The notes beneath the pieces are model-generated. The model had not been told where the DNA came from. It did no database searches and saw nothing but the letters and a program-made list of their open reading frames with translations. This document shows positions 33,269-41,494 of a stretch of 64,000 nucleotides of DNA, in pieces (positions within the stretch are counted from its first letter, which is position 1; every line of letters starts with the position of its first letter). This DNA comes from Leptolinea sp964446955 (GTDB lineage Bacteria; Chloroflexota; Anaerolineae; Anaerolineales; Anaerolineaceae). The position numbers and the translations under genes were made by a program. The stretch is taken from positions 1 to 64,000 of the forward strand of contig CAYUQJ010000008.1 of NCBI GenBank assembly GCA_964446955.1. Reading direction: 5' to 3'.

Positions 33269-34285
33269 TCAAGGGTCGACTTTGATCTCTTTGCGCAGGG
33301 AGTTGTTCCCCTCGTTGCTTTCATCGACGTTGTCAGCCGGGTCAATGACGGCTTTGGTCCACAGACTGGGGTACCAGCTTGGGTAACCGGCGTATACACA
33401 ATTTAATACGCGGCCGCCGTTGGGATTCGAATTGTCTACATTCCAGGTGCAGGCCGGGGCCGGGTAATTCTCACCGGCATACCAATAAACGGTATAAGCT
33501 CCAGAAGCCTTATTGCCAACATTGCGGGTGTTGACAGTTACGGTCACGGGATCTCCCTTGGTAGGTATGGCCGGGTTCAGGGTTAAGCCATTGATGATCA
33601 GGTCCGGTTTGGCTTCTACCACCGGCTCTTCCTCTTCCTCTTCTTCCGGTTCTTCCGCGGCTTCCGGTGCCACCGCATCAATTTCGACATAGAACGAAAC
33701 GCCGCCGCCCACGCCAAAGACCACACCATCGGAGGAGCGCAGGCGGTAGTTACCCCTGTATGTACCGGGCGCGGCCGGGGCGGTCAGGGTTACTGAAACA
33801 TCCACTGTTCCGCCGGTGGGAACCGTGCCGCCGGTCACAGAGACGGCATCCGGCGAGTTCATCCGGTCGCCGTTCACAAAGACGACATGATAACCCGATG
33901 TCCACGTGCAGGATCCGGTATTCTGCAGACGCCATGTCTTCGTAAAACTTGTCCCGGTCTGGATGTCAGAACCATCCGGAATGGTGACGTCGGAGATAAA
34001 GACAGCCTGGTTGCACGGGCGTTGAGTCTGGGTTGGCGTATCGGTGGGCTGGGGCGCGGGGGTATCCGTCGCGGTGGCGGCCGGGGCGGCCGGAGCGGTC
34101 GTCTGGGCGGCGGGGGGTGCCTCGGTTGCGGTTCGCAATTGCGCGATGACCGTCTGCGCGATGTCTGTGGCGTTCAATGCCGGGGTGGCTGTACCGGTTT
34201 GTTGTGCCATAAAAGGCAGATTACAGGCGATGGAAAGGAAAAGTGCCGTAATGATCAACAGGTATAGTTTACGGGAGGTAGACAT
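33269..34285 (-). CDS. lipoprotein with NBR1-type Ig-like and CARDB domains
   Basis: A 338-residue secreted protein. A lipoprotein signal ends LSIAC at Cys21. A Thr/Ala/Pro-rich linker (about 35-90) leads into an NBR1-like Ig domain, recognised by TKTWRLQNTGSCTW and PGTYRGNYRLRSSDG. An acidic run (EEPEEEEEEEP) separates it from a CARDB-like domain (DLIINGLTLNPAIPTKGDPV, ESNEGNNS). Such adhesion-type modules are frequent in Anaerolineae surface proteins. A ligand cannot be predicted. It is monocistronic. Confidence 0.82.
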   Translation of the reverse strand: MSTSRKLYLLIITALFLSIACNLPFMAQQTGTATPALNATDIAQTVIAQLRTATEAPPAAQTTAPAAPAATATDTPAPQPTDTPTQTQRPCNQAVFISDVTIPDGSDIQTGTSFTKTWRLQNTGSCTWTSGYHVVFVNGDRMNSPDAVSVTGGTVPTGGTVDVSVTLTAPAAPGTYRGNYRLRSSDGVVFGVGGGVSFYVEIDAVAPEAAEEPEEEEEEEPVVEAKPDLIINGLTLNPAIPTKGDPVTVTVNTRNVGNKASGAYTVYWYAGENYPAPACTWNVDNSNPNGGRVLNCVYAGYPSWYPSLWTKAVIDPADNVDESNEGNNSLRKEIKVDP

Positions 34286-34383
34286 CGGAGGCGCCTTTCT
34301 CGGATTGTATGGGTTGGAAAAATTCCTATGTAAAGTTTATACACATTTTTTTAAGTTGATGCAATTAGCCAAGGCATTAAACA

Positions 34384-34416
34384 GAAAACGCGCCCGGTTA
34401 GTGAACGGGTGCGTTT
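34384..34416 (-). terminator. terminator of the 24-residue protein gene
   Basis: AAAACGCGCCCG and CGGGTGCGTTTT pair (one G-U) around a short loop. On the minus strand the hairpin ends in TTTT and lies 26 bases after the stop of the small gene at 34442-34516. Confidence 0.75.
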
Positions 34417-34441
34417 TCACAGATTATGTATTCGAATGAAA

Positions 34442-34516
34442 TTACGCCGCAGTACTAGTTTTGCCGGCTTTCTTCTTCTTGCGCTTTTCTTTATCCTTCG
34501 GACTTTTATCTCCCAT
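34442..34516 (-). CDS. 24-residue Lys-rich small protein, MGDKSPKDKEK family
   Basis: A short frame reading MGDKSPKDKEKRKKKKAGK and ending TSTAA. It is a paralogue of the 22-residue protein at 31712-31780. Start region and upstream 40 bases are conserved, while the C-terminal tail has diverged. AGAGGC before the ATG can serve as ribosome-binding site and a hairpin terminator follows, so it has a complete gene structure despite its size. It is basic and disordered; function is unknown. Confidence 0.68.
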   Translation of the reverse strand: MGDKSPKDKEKRKKKKAGKTSTAA

Positions 34517-34648
34517 GACAGCCTCTTCTTTTTTCTTGATGGAATAGAAATGAATGACAACAGGATGACGCGAAAATGCGATTTCCATAGAGGGTAGCAC
34601 AGAACGGGAAGCAATTCAAGACAAATCGTAGTGATATATACTGAATGG

Positions 34649-35452
34649 ATGAGCGAAGATCAGGAACAGAAAACCCGCTTACCCGTACGCGGTGAGGCTT
34701 TCCTTGTTCCATTGCCGGATGGCCGCTACGGGGTTTGCCGGGTTATTCGTGAAAGCAGTCCGGAAGAAATACGGGAATCTGGCATCGGATGCGTCCTTGT
34801 CGCGGCAACCCCGTGGATCGGTGAGAACACGCCCGAACTCACAGAGCCGCTTCTCAGGCAGATATTATTCCTGAAACACCACAAGTGGGAGAATACCCCG
34901 GCGGTCCAGTGGGTGCAATATCCGCTTCCGCCGGATTTTTCGCGAATTGGAATCATTGAGCCTTCCAGGCAGGAAGAGGCGATGGTTTGCCGGTCATTTG
35001 GCGGGTGGTACATCGCCCACCAGGTCTATGATCAATGGCGTTGGGATATTGATCGGTCTGCGGTATTGCAGGAGGAGGAAGCGGAACGTCTTGAAAAGGA
35101 AACCAGGCGGCGGCAGGTGAAAGAGACGAAACAGCCGCGCCGCAGTTTAACATCGATCCGTTCAATGAATATTTTGCCGCACTGGGAGGGTACGGTTCCA
35201 AGAGCTGTCCTGGACATGACTCGCAAGATCATTTGTCTAACCCTCGATAAACTCATCGAAATGCCCCCGGACGCGTCTGCGCAGGAGAAATTCTCGTTGA
35301 TGTACCGGTGTGCCGATGGGTTAAACCGCTTGCACGAGGAACATAACTGGTTTGATGAAACCAGTCAGCGTGAAGACCTGAATGAATTGATGGCACACAT
35401 GCTCGAGGCCTGTGACCTGGATGAGAGCTTTAATTTGCCGGAAATTGGTTGA
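34649..35452 (+). CDS. hypothetical protein
   Basis: A soluble protein of about 267 residues. The N-terminal part (EAFLVPLPDGRYGVCRVI) resembles the opening strands of Imm26-type or similar small beta domains, but this is a weak hint only. The middle has a charged helix (EEEAERLEKETRRRQVKETK) and the C-terminal third looks helical (AQEKFSLMYRCADGLNRLHEEHNW). There is no signal peptide. ATG 34649 (MSEDQEQK) is preferred over an upstream GTG. It is divergent from the small Lys-rich gene and convergent with the disrupted Ycf48-like gene. Confidence 0.7.
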   Translation: MSEDQEQKTRLPVRGEAFLVPLPDGRYGVCRVIRESSPEEIRESGIGCVLVAATPWIGENTPELTEPLLRQILFLKHHKWENTPAVQWVQYPLPPDFSRIGIIEPSRQEEAMVCRSFGGWYIAHQVYDQWRWDIDRSAVLQEEEAERLEKETRRRQVKETKQPRRSLTSIRSMNILPHWEGTVPRAVLDMTRKIICLTLDKLIEMPPDASAQEKFSLMYRCADGLNRLHEEHNWFDETSQREDLNELMAHMLEACDLDESFNLPEIG

Positions 35453-35491
35453 TTTCTCGCCGAAACCATCCCGCATGGATTTCCGGCAGTT

Positions 35492-36726
35492 TCAACGCGC
35501 GATCACCGGTTCAATGATTTTCCATGTTGAGCCGCCGTTGACCGTTTTCACCAGGGCGACCTCGCCGTTGGCCCGGGCGATGGCCCAGCCGTACAACGGC
35601 TCCGGGAAGGAGAATTGCGCGTCCCAGTTGACGGTTTTGACAAATTTCCAGCTTTTGCCATCATCTGTGCTCTGATGGGTTTTGCGGTCAAGAAGCAACA
35701 GGTTTTTTGCGTCAAAGTATCTCAATTGGGCGGTTTCCGCGTGTACCGCAGCAGGCAGCGGGGAAGTCAGCCAGGTGGCGCCCTTGTTGACGGTGGAATA
35801 GAAAAAACCGGTAAATTGTTTCGGTTGGTAATCGGAATCAAAACAGCCCAACAACAGGCGGTAAGAATCCGGTGATAGCGCGACCGGCTGATAGGTTTCG
35901 CAATACGGATACCGTTCCAGCAGGTCAGGCGCTCCCGGCGGAAGCGGTAAATCGAAGGATTGCCAGGTAACCCCGCCATCCGATGTCACTTCATATTGCG
36001 GGGGATTTCCCATGTAGGCACCGGTGGTTTGCAAAGTGCGGATACCGGAGTTGACATCGGCGAAGTCCATGCCGGTGTAATCATCCGACCGATCGCTGTC
36101 AAAGGATGCCCAGGTTTGACCACCGTCGGTGCTGTGGAACAGGTGGTGGGTGTAATGCGTGCCCGCTCCCGCATAGACGCCGCGGATCATCAGCCACAAA
36201 TGGGTCGCGTCCAGAACGGTGAATTCCGCCCATACCCTGTCACCATATGCCTGGTGGTTCAGAGCCGGGCCGGGGGTCCAGGTGCGTCCGGAATCGCTGG
36301 TGAACCAGACCGACGCGCCGGGATTGATCAGCCCTTCTGTGGCATAGATGATCCAGGCTGAGTGAATGTCGAAGAAAGCGCCGTAGGCGGCGACTTCACT
36401 GCCCAACGGGAAGGTCTGCGGGGTGTGCCTTCACGCCATGTGTTCCCGCCGTCCACGGTGGTGAGCACCGACCCGCCGTTGATACCCCAGCCTTCCATGC
36501 GGGTGATCATCTCAATCTGGTCCAGATCAAAACCTTCACCGGGTTTGAAGCGGGGATCTGCCGCCGGCAGCGGAACGGATACGGCCTGCGGCGTAAATGC
36601 CGGGGGATTGGGCGTCTGTGCGTTCACGTATGGATAAACCGGCGTGGCGGCGATTAAAATGAGGGACAGAATGGTCGTCCGTAAAAATAAGGGAAGCTGT
36701 AATGGAAAGCGAAAAATTTGTGACAT
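35492..36726 (-). pseudogene. secreted Ycf48/BNR-type propeller protein with frameshift
   Basis: Two overlapping frames together encode one secreted beta-propeller protein of about 411 residues. The first begins MSQIFRFPLQLPLFLRTTIL (signal peptide, ATG 36726 with AAGGTGAT upstream) and reaches the BNR motif TTVDGGNTWREGTP. The second continues from PLGSEVAAYGAFF to the end with further repeats (WFTSDSGRTW, STDGGQTW, TSDGGVTW, TVNKGATW, TVNGGSTW). The shift falls in a run of four G at 36420-36423. One more base there restores TPPQTFPLGSEVAA. This is either a recent inactivation, a sequencing error in a homopolymer, or phase variation. Confidence 0.82.
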
Positions 36727-36954
36727 GTGATCACCTTCTTTTCTTGAACCCATTATAAACAGAGTTCGCGCCCGAAAAACAGTGTTCAACCTATTACACA
36801 GGGAAAACAACATGGCTTAAGTATTCTTAAAGCCCAAACTATGAAGATTTTTTCACACCAACAGTGTAATGAAAAATGGATCTAATAAAAGGTTTTAATT
36901 TTCACAATATAAAAAACCGGATCAAAAAAGTGAGACATCATTGATTGTGGAATA

Positions 36955-36988
36955 CGAAAAACAGGCCGGATATCCAGCCTGTTTTTCG
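36955..36988 (-). terminator. bidirectional intrinsic terminator
   Basis: A perfect 12-bp inverted repeat, CGAAAAACAGGC (36955-36966) and GCCTGTTTTTCG (36977-36988), with A-run and T-run flanks. It lies about 40 bases after the stop of the LacI-controlled small gene and would end its minus-strand transcript. The rest of 36727-37027 shows no gene. Confidence 0.85.
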
Positions 36989-37027
36989 TTTTGCGATGTG
37001 ATACTTCTACCTGGTACGCTTTGTGAA

Positions 37028-37279
37028 TTATTTCAAACCCTTCAATGCGGGTTGAGTATCCTGACATGGATTTGTCTTGCGTTTGGAACGAGAAGTTTTC
37101 TTTTCATCTCCGCGTTTAAATAACCGTGTGAAGAGGTTCTCCTTGTCTCCTGCGTTTGACCGGTCGTCAGACATCGGATCAAAAAAAGGAACAATGCGGT
37201 TGTATTTTCTATTTGTTTCTTCTGCCTCAATTCTTTTTTGCCACTCGATGATCGTGTTACCCAAAAACATACCTGACAT
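37028..37279 (-). CDS. 83-residue protein under LacI-type operator
   Basis: A small soluble protein starting MSGMFLGNTIIEWQKRIEAE at ATG 37279, with AGGAGG eight bases upstream. The first 30 residues look like an amphipathic helix and the C-terminal half is basic (KKTSRSKRKTN). I do not recognise a family. A 16-bp palindromic operator lies just upstream at 37294-37309, close enough to overlap the ribosome-binding region or promoter, so a LacI-type repressor very likely controls it. It follows the regulator gene by 52 bases on the same strand. Confidence 0.65.
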   Translation of the reverse strand: MSGMFLGNTIIEWQKRIEAEETNRKYNRIVPFFDPMSDDRSNAGDKENLFTRLFKRGDEKKTSRSKRKTNPCQDTQPALKGLK

Positions 37280-37293
37280 AAAAACCTCCTTGG

Positions 37294-37309
37294 TTGCAAC
37301 CGGTTGCAA
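37294..37309. promoter_or_regulatory. LacI-family operator upstream of small gene
   Basis: The perfect 16-bp palindrome TTGCAACCGGTTGCAA has the central CG typical of LacI/GalR operators. It shares its central 14 bp with the site upstream of the regulator gene at 38362-38375. A second palindrome, AAACCGGTTT, overlaps at 37308-37317. Confidence 0.85.
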
Positions 37310-37331
37310 ACCGGTTTAAAAAAAGAACGAA

Positions 37332-38345
37332 TTACGCTGATTTACGAACTACAAGTTCAACGGGCAGACTGACATTGGTCACCACCCCGGATTGAATAAA
37401 CTGGATAAGATTTTGCGCCAGCAGCTTGCCTCCCATCGGGATATTTTGCCGGATGGTGGTGATGGGCAGGTTGTTGTATTTGGCAATCAGCAGATCGTCG
37501 TATCCAACAACAGCGATATCTTCCGGAACCCGTTTGCCGGCGGCGTGTATGGCTTCGATAGCGCCGATGGCCATCAGATCACTATTGGTGAAGACCGCGT
37601 CAAGGTCTGGAGACTGCTGCAGCAAGCGTTGAACCGCGCTGACAGCAAAGGAATGCGAGTAATCGCCATACAGAACAAGGTTCGGGTCCACGCTGTGTCC
37701 GGCAGATATGAGCGCGTTCTGGTAACCGCTAAAACGGTGCTGCACTTCCGGTTCGTCGGCCGGCCCACCGATGAAGCCGATATTTCTGCGGCCAGTGCGC
37801 AGCAAATAATCGGTGGCCTGCCTGCCGCCGGCGATATTGTCGCCGCAGACCGTGCAATAGCCGTTATCCGGTGGGGGAACGCTCCAGATGATGAATGGCA
37901 CATTGGTTTTTACCAGGTTGTCAACGAATTTTGCTTTGCGGATTGATGTGATGAGAATAAAACCATCCACCCGGCCGCTTTCGAGGTAATGATGCGCCCA
38001 CGCGGTATCATGCGGTTTGGCCGGAATGATCAGTAAGTCATATCCCATTTCCATTAACCCATCCGAGATGCCACCCATGATCTCCAACCCGAACAGGTCT
38101 TCAACCGACAGGCTTTTCCCGCAGCAGGCATGGGAAACGAATCCCAGGGTATGGCTCTGGCGCATGCTCAGGTTGCGGGCCGGGGCGTTGATGCGGAAGT
38201 TGTGTTCACGGGCCAATTTCTGGATACGTTCACGTGTTTCCATATTGATAAGAGGGCTGTTGTTCAACGCGCGTGAAACCGTCGATTTGCTGACATTGGC
38301 CAGCCGGGCGATATCTTCAATGGTTTGGACCGTCTTTTCCGTCAT
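37332..38345 (-). CDS. LacI/GalR-family transcriptional regulator
   Basis: A 337-residue repressor. The N-terminal helix-turn-helix is IEDIARLANVSKSTVSRALNN, followed by the hinge helix near PARNLSMRQS and a periplasmic-binding-like effector domain (FVSHACCGKS..., VVGYDDLLIAKYNNLP). ATG 38345 (MTEKTVQT) gives the normal family start. A 14-bp palindrome 17 bp upstream of the start implies autoregulation. No sugar operon lies next to it, so the effector cannot be inferred. The downstream 83-residue gene has the same operator. Confidence 0.92.
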   Translation of the reverse strand: MTEKTVQTIEDIARLANVSKSTVSRALNNSPLINMETRERIQKLAREHNFRINAPARNLSMRQSHTLGFVSHACCGKSLSVEDLFGLEIMGGISDGLMEMGYDLLIIPAKPHDTAWAHHYLESGRVDGFILITSIRKAKFVDNLVKTNVPFIIWSVPPPDNGYCTVCGDNIAGGRQATDYLLRTGRRNIGFIGGPADEPEVQHRFSGYQNALISAGHSVDPNLVLYGDYSHSFAVSAVQRLLQQSPDLDAVFTNSDLMAIGAIEAIHAAGKRVPEDIAVVGYDDLLIAKYNNLPITTIRQNIPMGGKLLAQNLIQFIQSGVVTNVSLPVELVVRKSA

Positions 38346-38361
38346 AGCGCTTCCTGTTTTA

Positions 38362-38375
38362 TGCAACCGGTTGCA
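38362..38375. promoter_or_regulatory. LacI-family operator upstream of its own gene
   Basis: A perfect palindrome, TGCAACCGGTTGCA, in the 129-bp gap between the LacI-type gene (minus strand) and the Mrp-IscU fusion gene (plus strand). It matches the core of the operator at 37294-37309. Position favours control of the regulator's own promoter, and control of the divergent gene is possible. Confidence 0.85.
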
Positions 38376-38474
38376 TTATAGCAAATCCGAAATTCCCTGT
38401 CAAGTGGGTATAATCACTAGCGGTACGGCAGTCGGATGGTTAACCTGCCAGACATTATTTACAGGAAGATGAAC

Positions 38475-39788
38475 ATGAAGTTTGATCAATCACATAACGC
38501 AAACGCGAACCAGACCCCTCCTTCCTCTCAGATTGATCACGTGATCGGTGTGATGAGCGCGAAAGGGGGTGTCGGAAAATCTTTTGTTGCCGGGTTACTG
38601 GCCTGCGAACTTGTACGGCAGGGATACCGGGTGGGTGTGCTGGACGCGGATTTTACCGCCCCCAGCATTCCGCTCCATTTCGGACTTCATGGTCCGTTGA
38701 AGGTTGGTACATACAGCTTTATTCCAATGGAGAGCCGGTCCGGTGTGCGTGTGATTTCGATGGACCTGATGGTTGATAATGAAGAGCAATCGGTCATCTG
38801 GAAAGAATCCCTGATGGGTAACGTTGTGGAAGAACTATGGAAGAATGTCGAATGGGGCGGGCTGGATTACCTGCTGGTAGACCTGCCTCCGGCCACGACC
38901 GAATCTTCGATAGCCATGACCCAGTTGCTTCCATTGACCGGTGTGATCATTGTGACAACTCCGCAGTTGATCTCTGCTACCATGGCGAGGCGGGCAGTGG
39001 CGGTTGTTCAAAAGACCGGCATTCCTGTCCTCGGGATCGTGGAGAATTTCTCCGGTTATCGGCCGGGGGAAACCGGACAGGAGGAGTTGGTTTTTGGGAA
39101 TAGTCATTTTGAAACCGTGACCCGGAAAGCAGGCGCGCCTCTTTTGGTCCGCATCCCGTTGACCCCTTCCGCGGCGGAGCTGTGTGACGCGGGTAGGATC
39201 GAGGATATTCTTCTCGATGAAAGTGCCCTGTTGGCGAATAACCTGACGCGCGCGGCAGCGGAAGCCCGTGAAAAACAGGCTGCCGCGGCAAACAATATAG
39301 CCCTCGAAACAGCCGGACCGGATACAGCCATTGAAGCGGATCCGTTGGATCCGGGATACCCAGTTGATGAAATGTCATGCGCGCAGACTGCCGATGTCTG
39401 CAATCCGTTCTCCGATACGGTTATGCATCTGATCCGCAGCCGGGAGAATATGGGCGCCATGGACCATCCCGACTCGCAGGGTTTCTTTATTGGACGCTGC
39501 GGCGACAGGATGCAGATCGACCTTCGTATTATCAAAGACCGCATCATTGAAGCGAAATTTGTGCCGGAAGGCTGCGGGGCTACACTGGCCGCTGGCAGTA
39601 TGCTTACCAAGATGGCCTGCACGAAGACCCTGGAGGAAGCGCGCGAGATCACCCCGGATGAACTGGTGGCCGCGCTGGACGGTCTGCCTGATGACCATCT
39701 GCATTGTGCTGAACTGGCGGTTATGACCCTGCGCGAAGCGGTGATCGACGCGGTGGAAAGCTTTGGGAAACCATTGCGGAAAGAATGA
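38475..39788 (+). CDS. Mrp/NBP35-type ATPase fused to IscU-like scaffold
   Basis: A 437-residue fusion. Residues about 22-260 form a MinD/Mrp ATPase with deviant Walker A KGGVGKS (30-36) and the Mrp patterns VLDADFTAPSIPLHFG and LLVDLPPATTES. The Mrp cluster-binding CPxCG that normally follows VEN(M)S is absent; here VENFSGYRPGETG stands in its place (196-201). After an Ala-rich linker, residues about 309-430 are an IscU/NifU-N domain with FSDTVMHLIRSRENMG, Cys342 and Asp344 in RCGD, Cys367 in GCGAT and Cys411 in HCAEL. These are all three scaffold cysteines and the Asp. It may assemble and transfer Fe-S clusters within one chain. ATG 38475 has GGAAG six bases upstream. Confidence 0.85.
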   Translation: MKFDQSHNANANQTPPSSQIDHVIGVMSAKGGVGKSFVAGLLACELVRQGYRVGVLDADFTAPSIPLHFGLHGPLKVGTYSFIPMESRSGVRVISMDLMVDNEEQSVIWKESLMGNVVEELWKNVEWGGLDYLLVDLPPATTESSIAMTQLLPLTGVIIVTTPQLISATMARRAVAVVQKTGIPVLGIVENFSGYRPGETGQEELVFGNSHFETVTRKAGAPLLVRIPLTPSAAELCDAGRIEDILLDESALLANNLTRAAAEAREKQAAAANNIALETAGPDTAIEADPLDPGYPVDEMSCAQTADVCNPFSDTVMHLIRSRENMGAMDHPDSQGFFIGRCGDRMQIDLRIIKDRIIEAKFVPEGCGATLAAGSMLTKMACTKTLEEAREITPDELVAALDGLPDDHLHCAELAVMTLREAVIDAVESFGKPLRKE

Positions 39789-39896
39789 ATGGATCCGGAT
39801 GGTTGATGGACCATCCGCTGGTGATCGAACAAATGCAGGAATAAGTGGTTAGAATATATTCCGATCCATTATTCCTGGTAATTCTCCGGCGTTTTT

Positions 39897-40301
39897 TTAT
39901 TTCTGAGATTGCTTTTTTTGCCTGCATTCCTGACAGATCCCAAAAAGGATCAAATGGTTGGTCAGGATCTCGAAGTTGTTTTCCTTTTGTAATTGTTCGA
40001 ACAGGCGGGCCACTTCCTCATCACCAATGGTAAGAATTTTTCCGCACTCCTGGCAAACCAGGTGATGATGGCGTTCACGTCCCACCATCTCATAGACAGC
40101 GGAGCCGGTTCCCATATCTGAAACCGAGATCTTTCCGGCGTGGGTCATGCGTTCCAGTGCGCGGTAAATCGTTGACGGATTCACAGCCGGCAATCGCGGT
40201 TTAAGGTGATTGTATACCTCAGCGGCGGTGAAATGGGCTTCATGCGAGGAATGGTCGTTAAACAATTCGATGATCAATTTTTCGACAGAACTCTCAGACA
40301 A
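39897..40301 (-). CDS. Fur-family metal-responsive regulator
   Basis: A 134-residue Fur-superfamily protein. The winged helix reads HFTAAEVYNHLKPRLPAVNPSTIYRALERM. The HHHLVCQECGKI segment holds His ligands and the first CxxC, and CQECRQKK near the C-terminus is the second CxxC (structural zinc). Which metal it senses (Fe, Zn, Ni, Mn) or whether it is PerR-like cannot be told. The frame starts with TTG at 40301, supported by GGAGG five bases upstream. It is divergent from the FmdE-TrmO-ABC operon, with a palindromic operator between. Confidence 0.9.
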   Translation of the reverse strand: MSESSVEKLIIELFNDHSSHEAHFTAAEVYNHLKPRLPAVNPSTIYRALERMTHAGKISVSDMGTGSAVYEMVGRERHHHLVCQECGKILTIGDEEVARLFEQLQKENNFEILTNHLILFGICQECRQKKQSQK

Positions 40302-40350
40302 ACCGGCCTCCGTAGTGAATGAGTAATATTACCCCATATTATAAAAATGA

Positions 40351-40378
40351 TTGCATATGCAAATATTTGCGTTATAAT
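40351..40378 (+). promoter_or_regulatory. promoter with nested Fur-type operator
   Basis: A -35 like TTGCAT (40351-40356) and a perfect -10 TATAAT (40373-40378) are separated by 16 bases. Two overlapping perfect palindromes fill the region: TTGCATATGCAA (40351-40362) and GCAAATATTTGC (40359-40370). A Fur-family dimer or two dimers bound here would block the plus-strand promoter. A minus-strand -10-like TATAAT (plus 40338-40343) faces the regulator gene, so both directions could be controlled. Confidence 0.75.
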
Positions 40379-40439
40379 CCCCGTTAGTGAAAACCTTTAC
40401 CTGTATTTTACCTGTTAGAAGTCCACTGAGGTGTTACAC

Positions 40440-41033
40440 ATGAGTATCATTATTGCAGATGTGCAGGCATTTCATGGACATATGTGTCCGGGGTTGGCCA
40501 TTGGCATTCGGGTGGCTGAACAGGCACTGGTGGAGATGGGGGAACGTCCCGGCGACGAGGAAGTGGTCGCGGTGATCGAAACAGATAATTGCGCGGTTGA
40601 TGCCATTCAATTCATCACCGGTTGCACCTTCGGTAAAGGGAACCTGATCCATCTGGATTACGGTAAGAACGCTTTCCGCTTCATCCGCCGTAGTGACGGA
40701 AAGGCGGTTCGAATCGTCGTCAGGCCGGATGGACTGGCCCGGTCTGATAACAATGAAACAGCCTTAAACCAGCGTGTACGCGACGGATTGGCTGCCGAGG
40801 AAGACAAGAAACAATTGGACGATCTGCGCCGCCAACGGATCGAGCAAATATTGAACATGCCATTAGCCGACCTGGTGGAAGTACAGAAAATTCAACCTGA
40901 AATTCCGCCCCGTGCCCGCATAGTAAATTCCGTTCCGTGTGACCGTTGTGGTGAAAAGACCATGGAAACCCGTTTGCGCCTTCTGGATGGCAGGGTCTAT
41001 TGTCCGGAATGCTTTGACCATCTGATGGCGTAA
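40440..41033 (+). CDS. FmdE-family protein with zinc ribbon
   Basis: A 197-residue FmdE/FwdE-family protein. The N-terminal HGHMCPGLAIGIRVAEQAL carries the conserved His and Cys, followed by the IETDNCAVDAIQFITGCTFGKGN block. The C-terminal zinc ribbon is CDRCGEKTMETRLRLLDGRVYCPECF. In methanogens the gene lies with formylmethanofuran dehydrogenase, but in most bacteria it sits near metal transport and cofactor genes. It is the first gene of a five-gene run with TrmO and an ABC importer, and GAGG precedes ATG 40440. Confidence 0.9.
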   Translation: MSIIIADVQAFHGHMCPGLAIGIRVAEQALVEMGERPGDEEVVAVIETDNCAVDAIQFITGCTFGKGNLIHLDYGKNAFRFIRRSDGKAVRIVVRPDGLARSDNNETALNQRVRDGLAAEEDKKQLDDLRRQRIEQILNMPLADLVEVQKIQPEIPPRARIVNSVPCDRCGEKTMETRLRLLDGRVYCPECFDHLMA

Positions 41034-41047
41034 ACCGGGGATGGTCC

Positions 41048-41494
41048 ATGCAGCTTAAACCGATTGGTATCATTCGCAGTCCATATATTGAACGGAAAGA
41101 CGCGCCCCGCCAGGGCCGATTATCGGAAAACAGGATCATATTGGAGATCTTCCCCGAATTCTCCACGGGACTGAAAGAAATTGAAAAGGCTTCTCATGTT
41201 TATGTTCTGTACTGGGGTGACCGTTCAAACCGCGAGATCCTCCAATCGCCCACACCGTTCAGCCGGGAACCGGTGGGAGTATTTGCCAGCCGTTCTCCCA
41301 ACCGCCCCAACCCCATTGCGTTGTGTATGGCGGATCTGATCAAGCGGGACGGCAACAGGCTTACCGTACGGGGTGTAGACGCGCTGGATGGGAGTCCACT
41401 GTTGGATGTCAAGGTTTATTCACCGTACTTCGATTCCATCCCCGGGGCCACACACCCCGATCTGAAATTGGATGAAAGCCGGAGCCATGACTGA
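41048..41494 (+). CDS. TrmO/TsaA-type tRNA t6A methyltransferase family protein
   Basis: A 148-residue TsaA-domain protein. The family signature is FASRSPNRPNPIALCMADL, followed by VRGVDALDGSPLLDVKVYSPY. TrmO of E. coli methylates t6A37 in tRNA-Thr. In archaea and many anaerobes TsaA-like genes lie beside FmdE and metal ABC transporters, so a role in metal or cofactor handling is an alternative. It starts 14 bases after the FmdE gene. Confidence 0.88.
   Translation: MQLKPIGIIRSPYIERKDAPRQGRLSENRIILEIFPEFSTGLKEIEKASHVYVLYWGDRSNREILQSPTPFSREPVGVFASRSPNRPNPIALCMADLIKRDGNRLTVRGVDALDGSPLLDVKVYSPYFDSIPGATHPDLKLDESRSHD

Noticed and set aside
33206..33406. Plus-strand 66-residue frame at the end of the NBR1/CARDB gene
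   Set aside because: Most of it lies antisense to the lipoprotein gene and mirrors its codons; no ribosome-binding site and no recognisable product.
34649..35452. Imm26-type immunity protein
   Set aside because: Only a short N-terminal resemblance (VPLPDGRYG); the protein is much longer than the family and has no toxin gene nearby.
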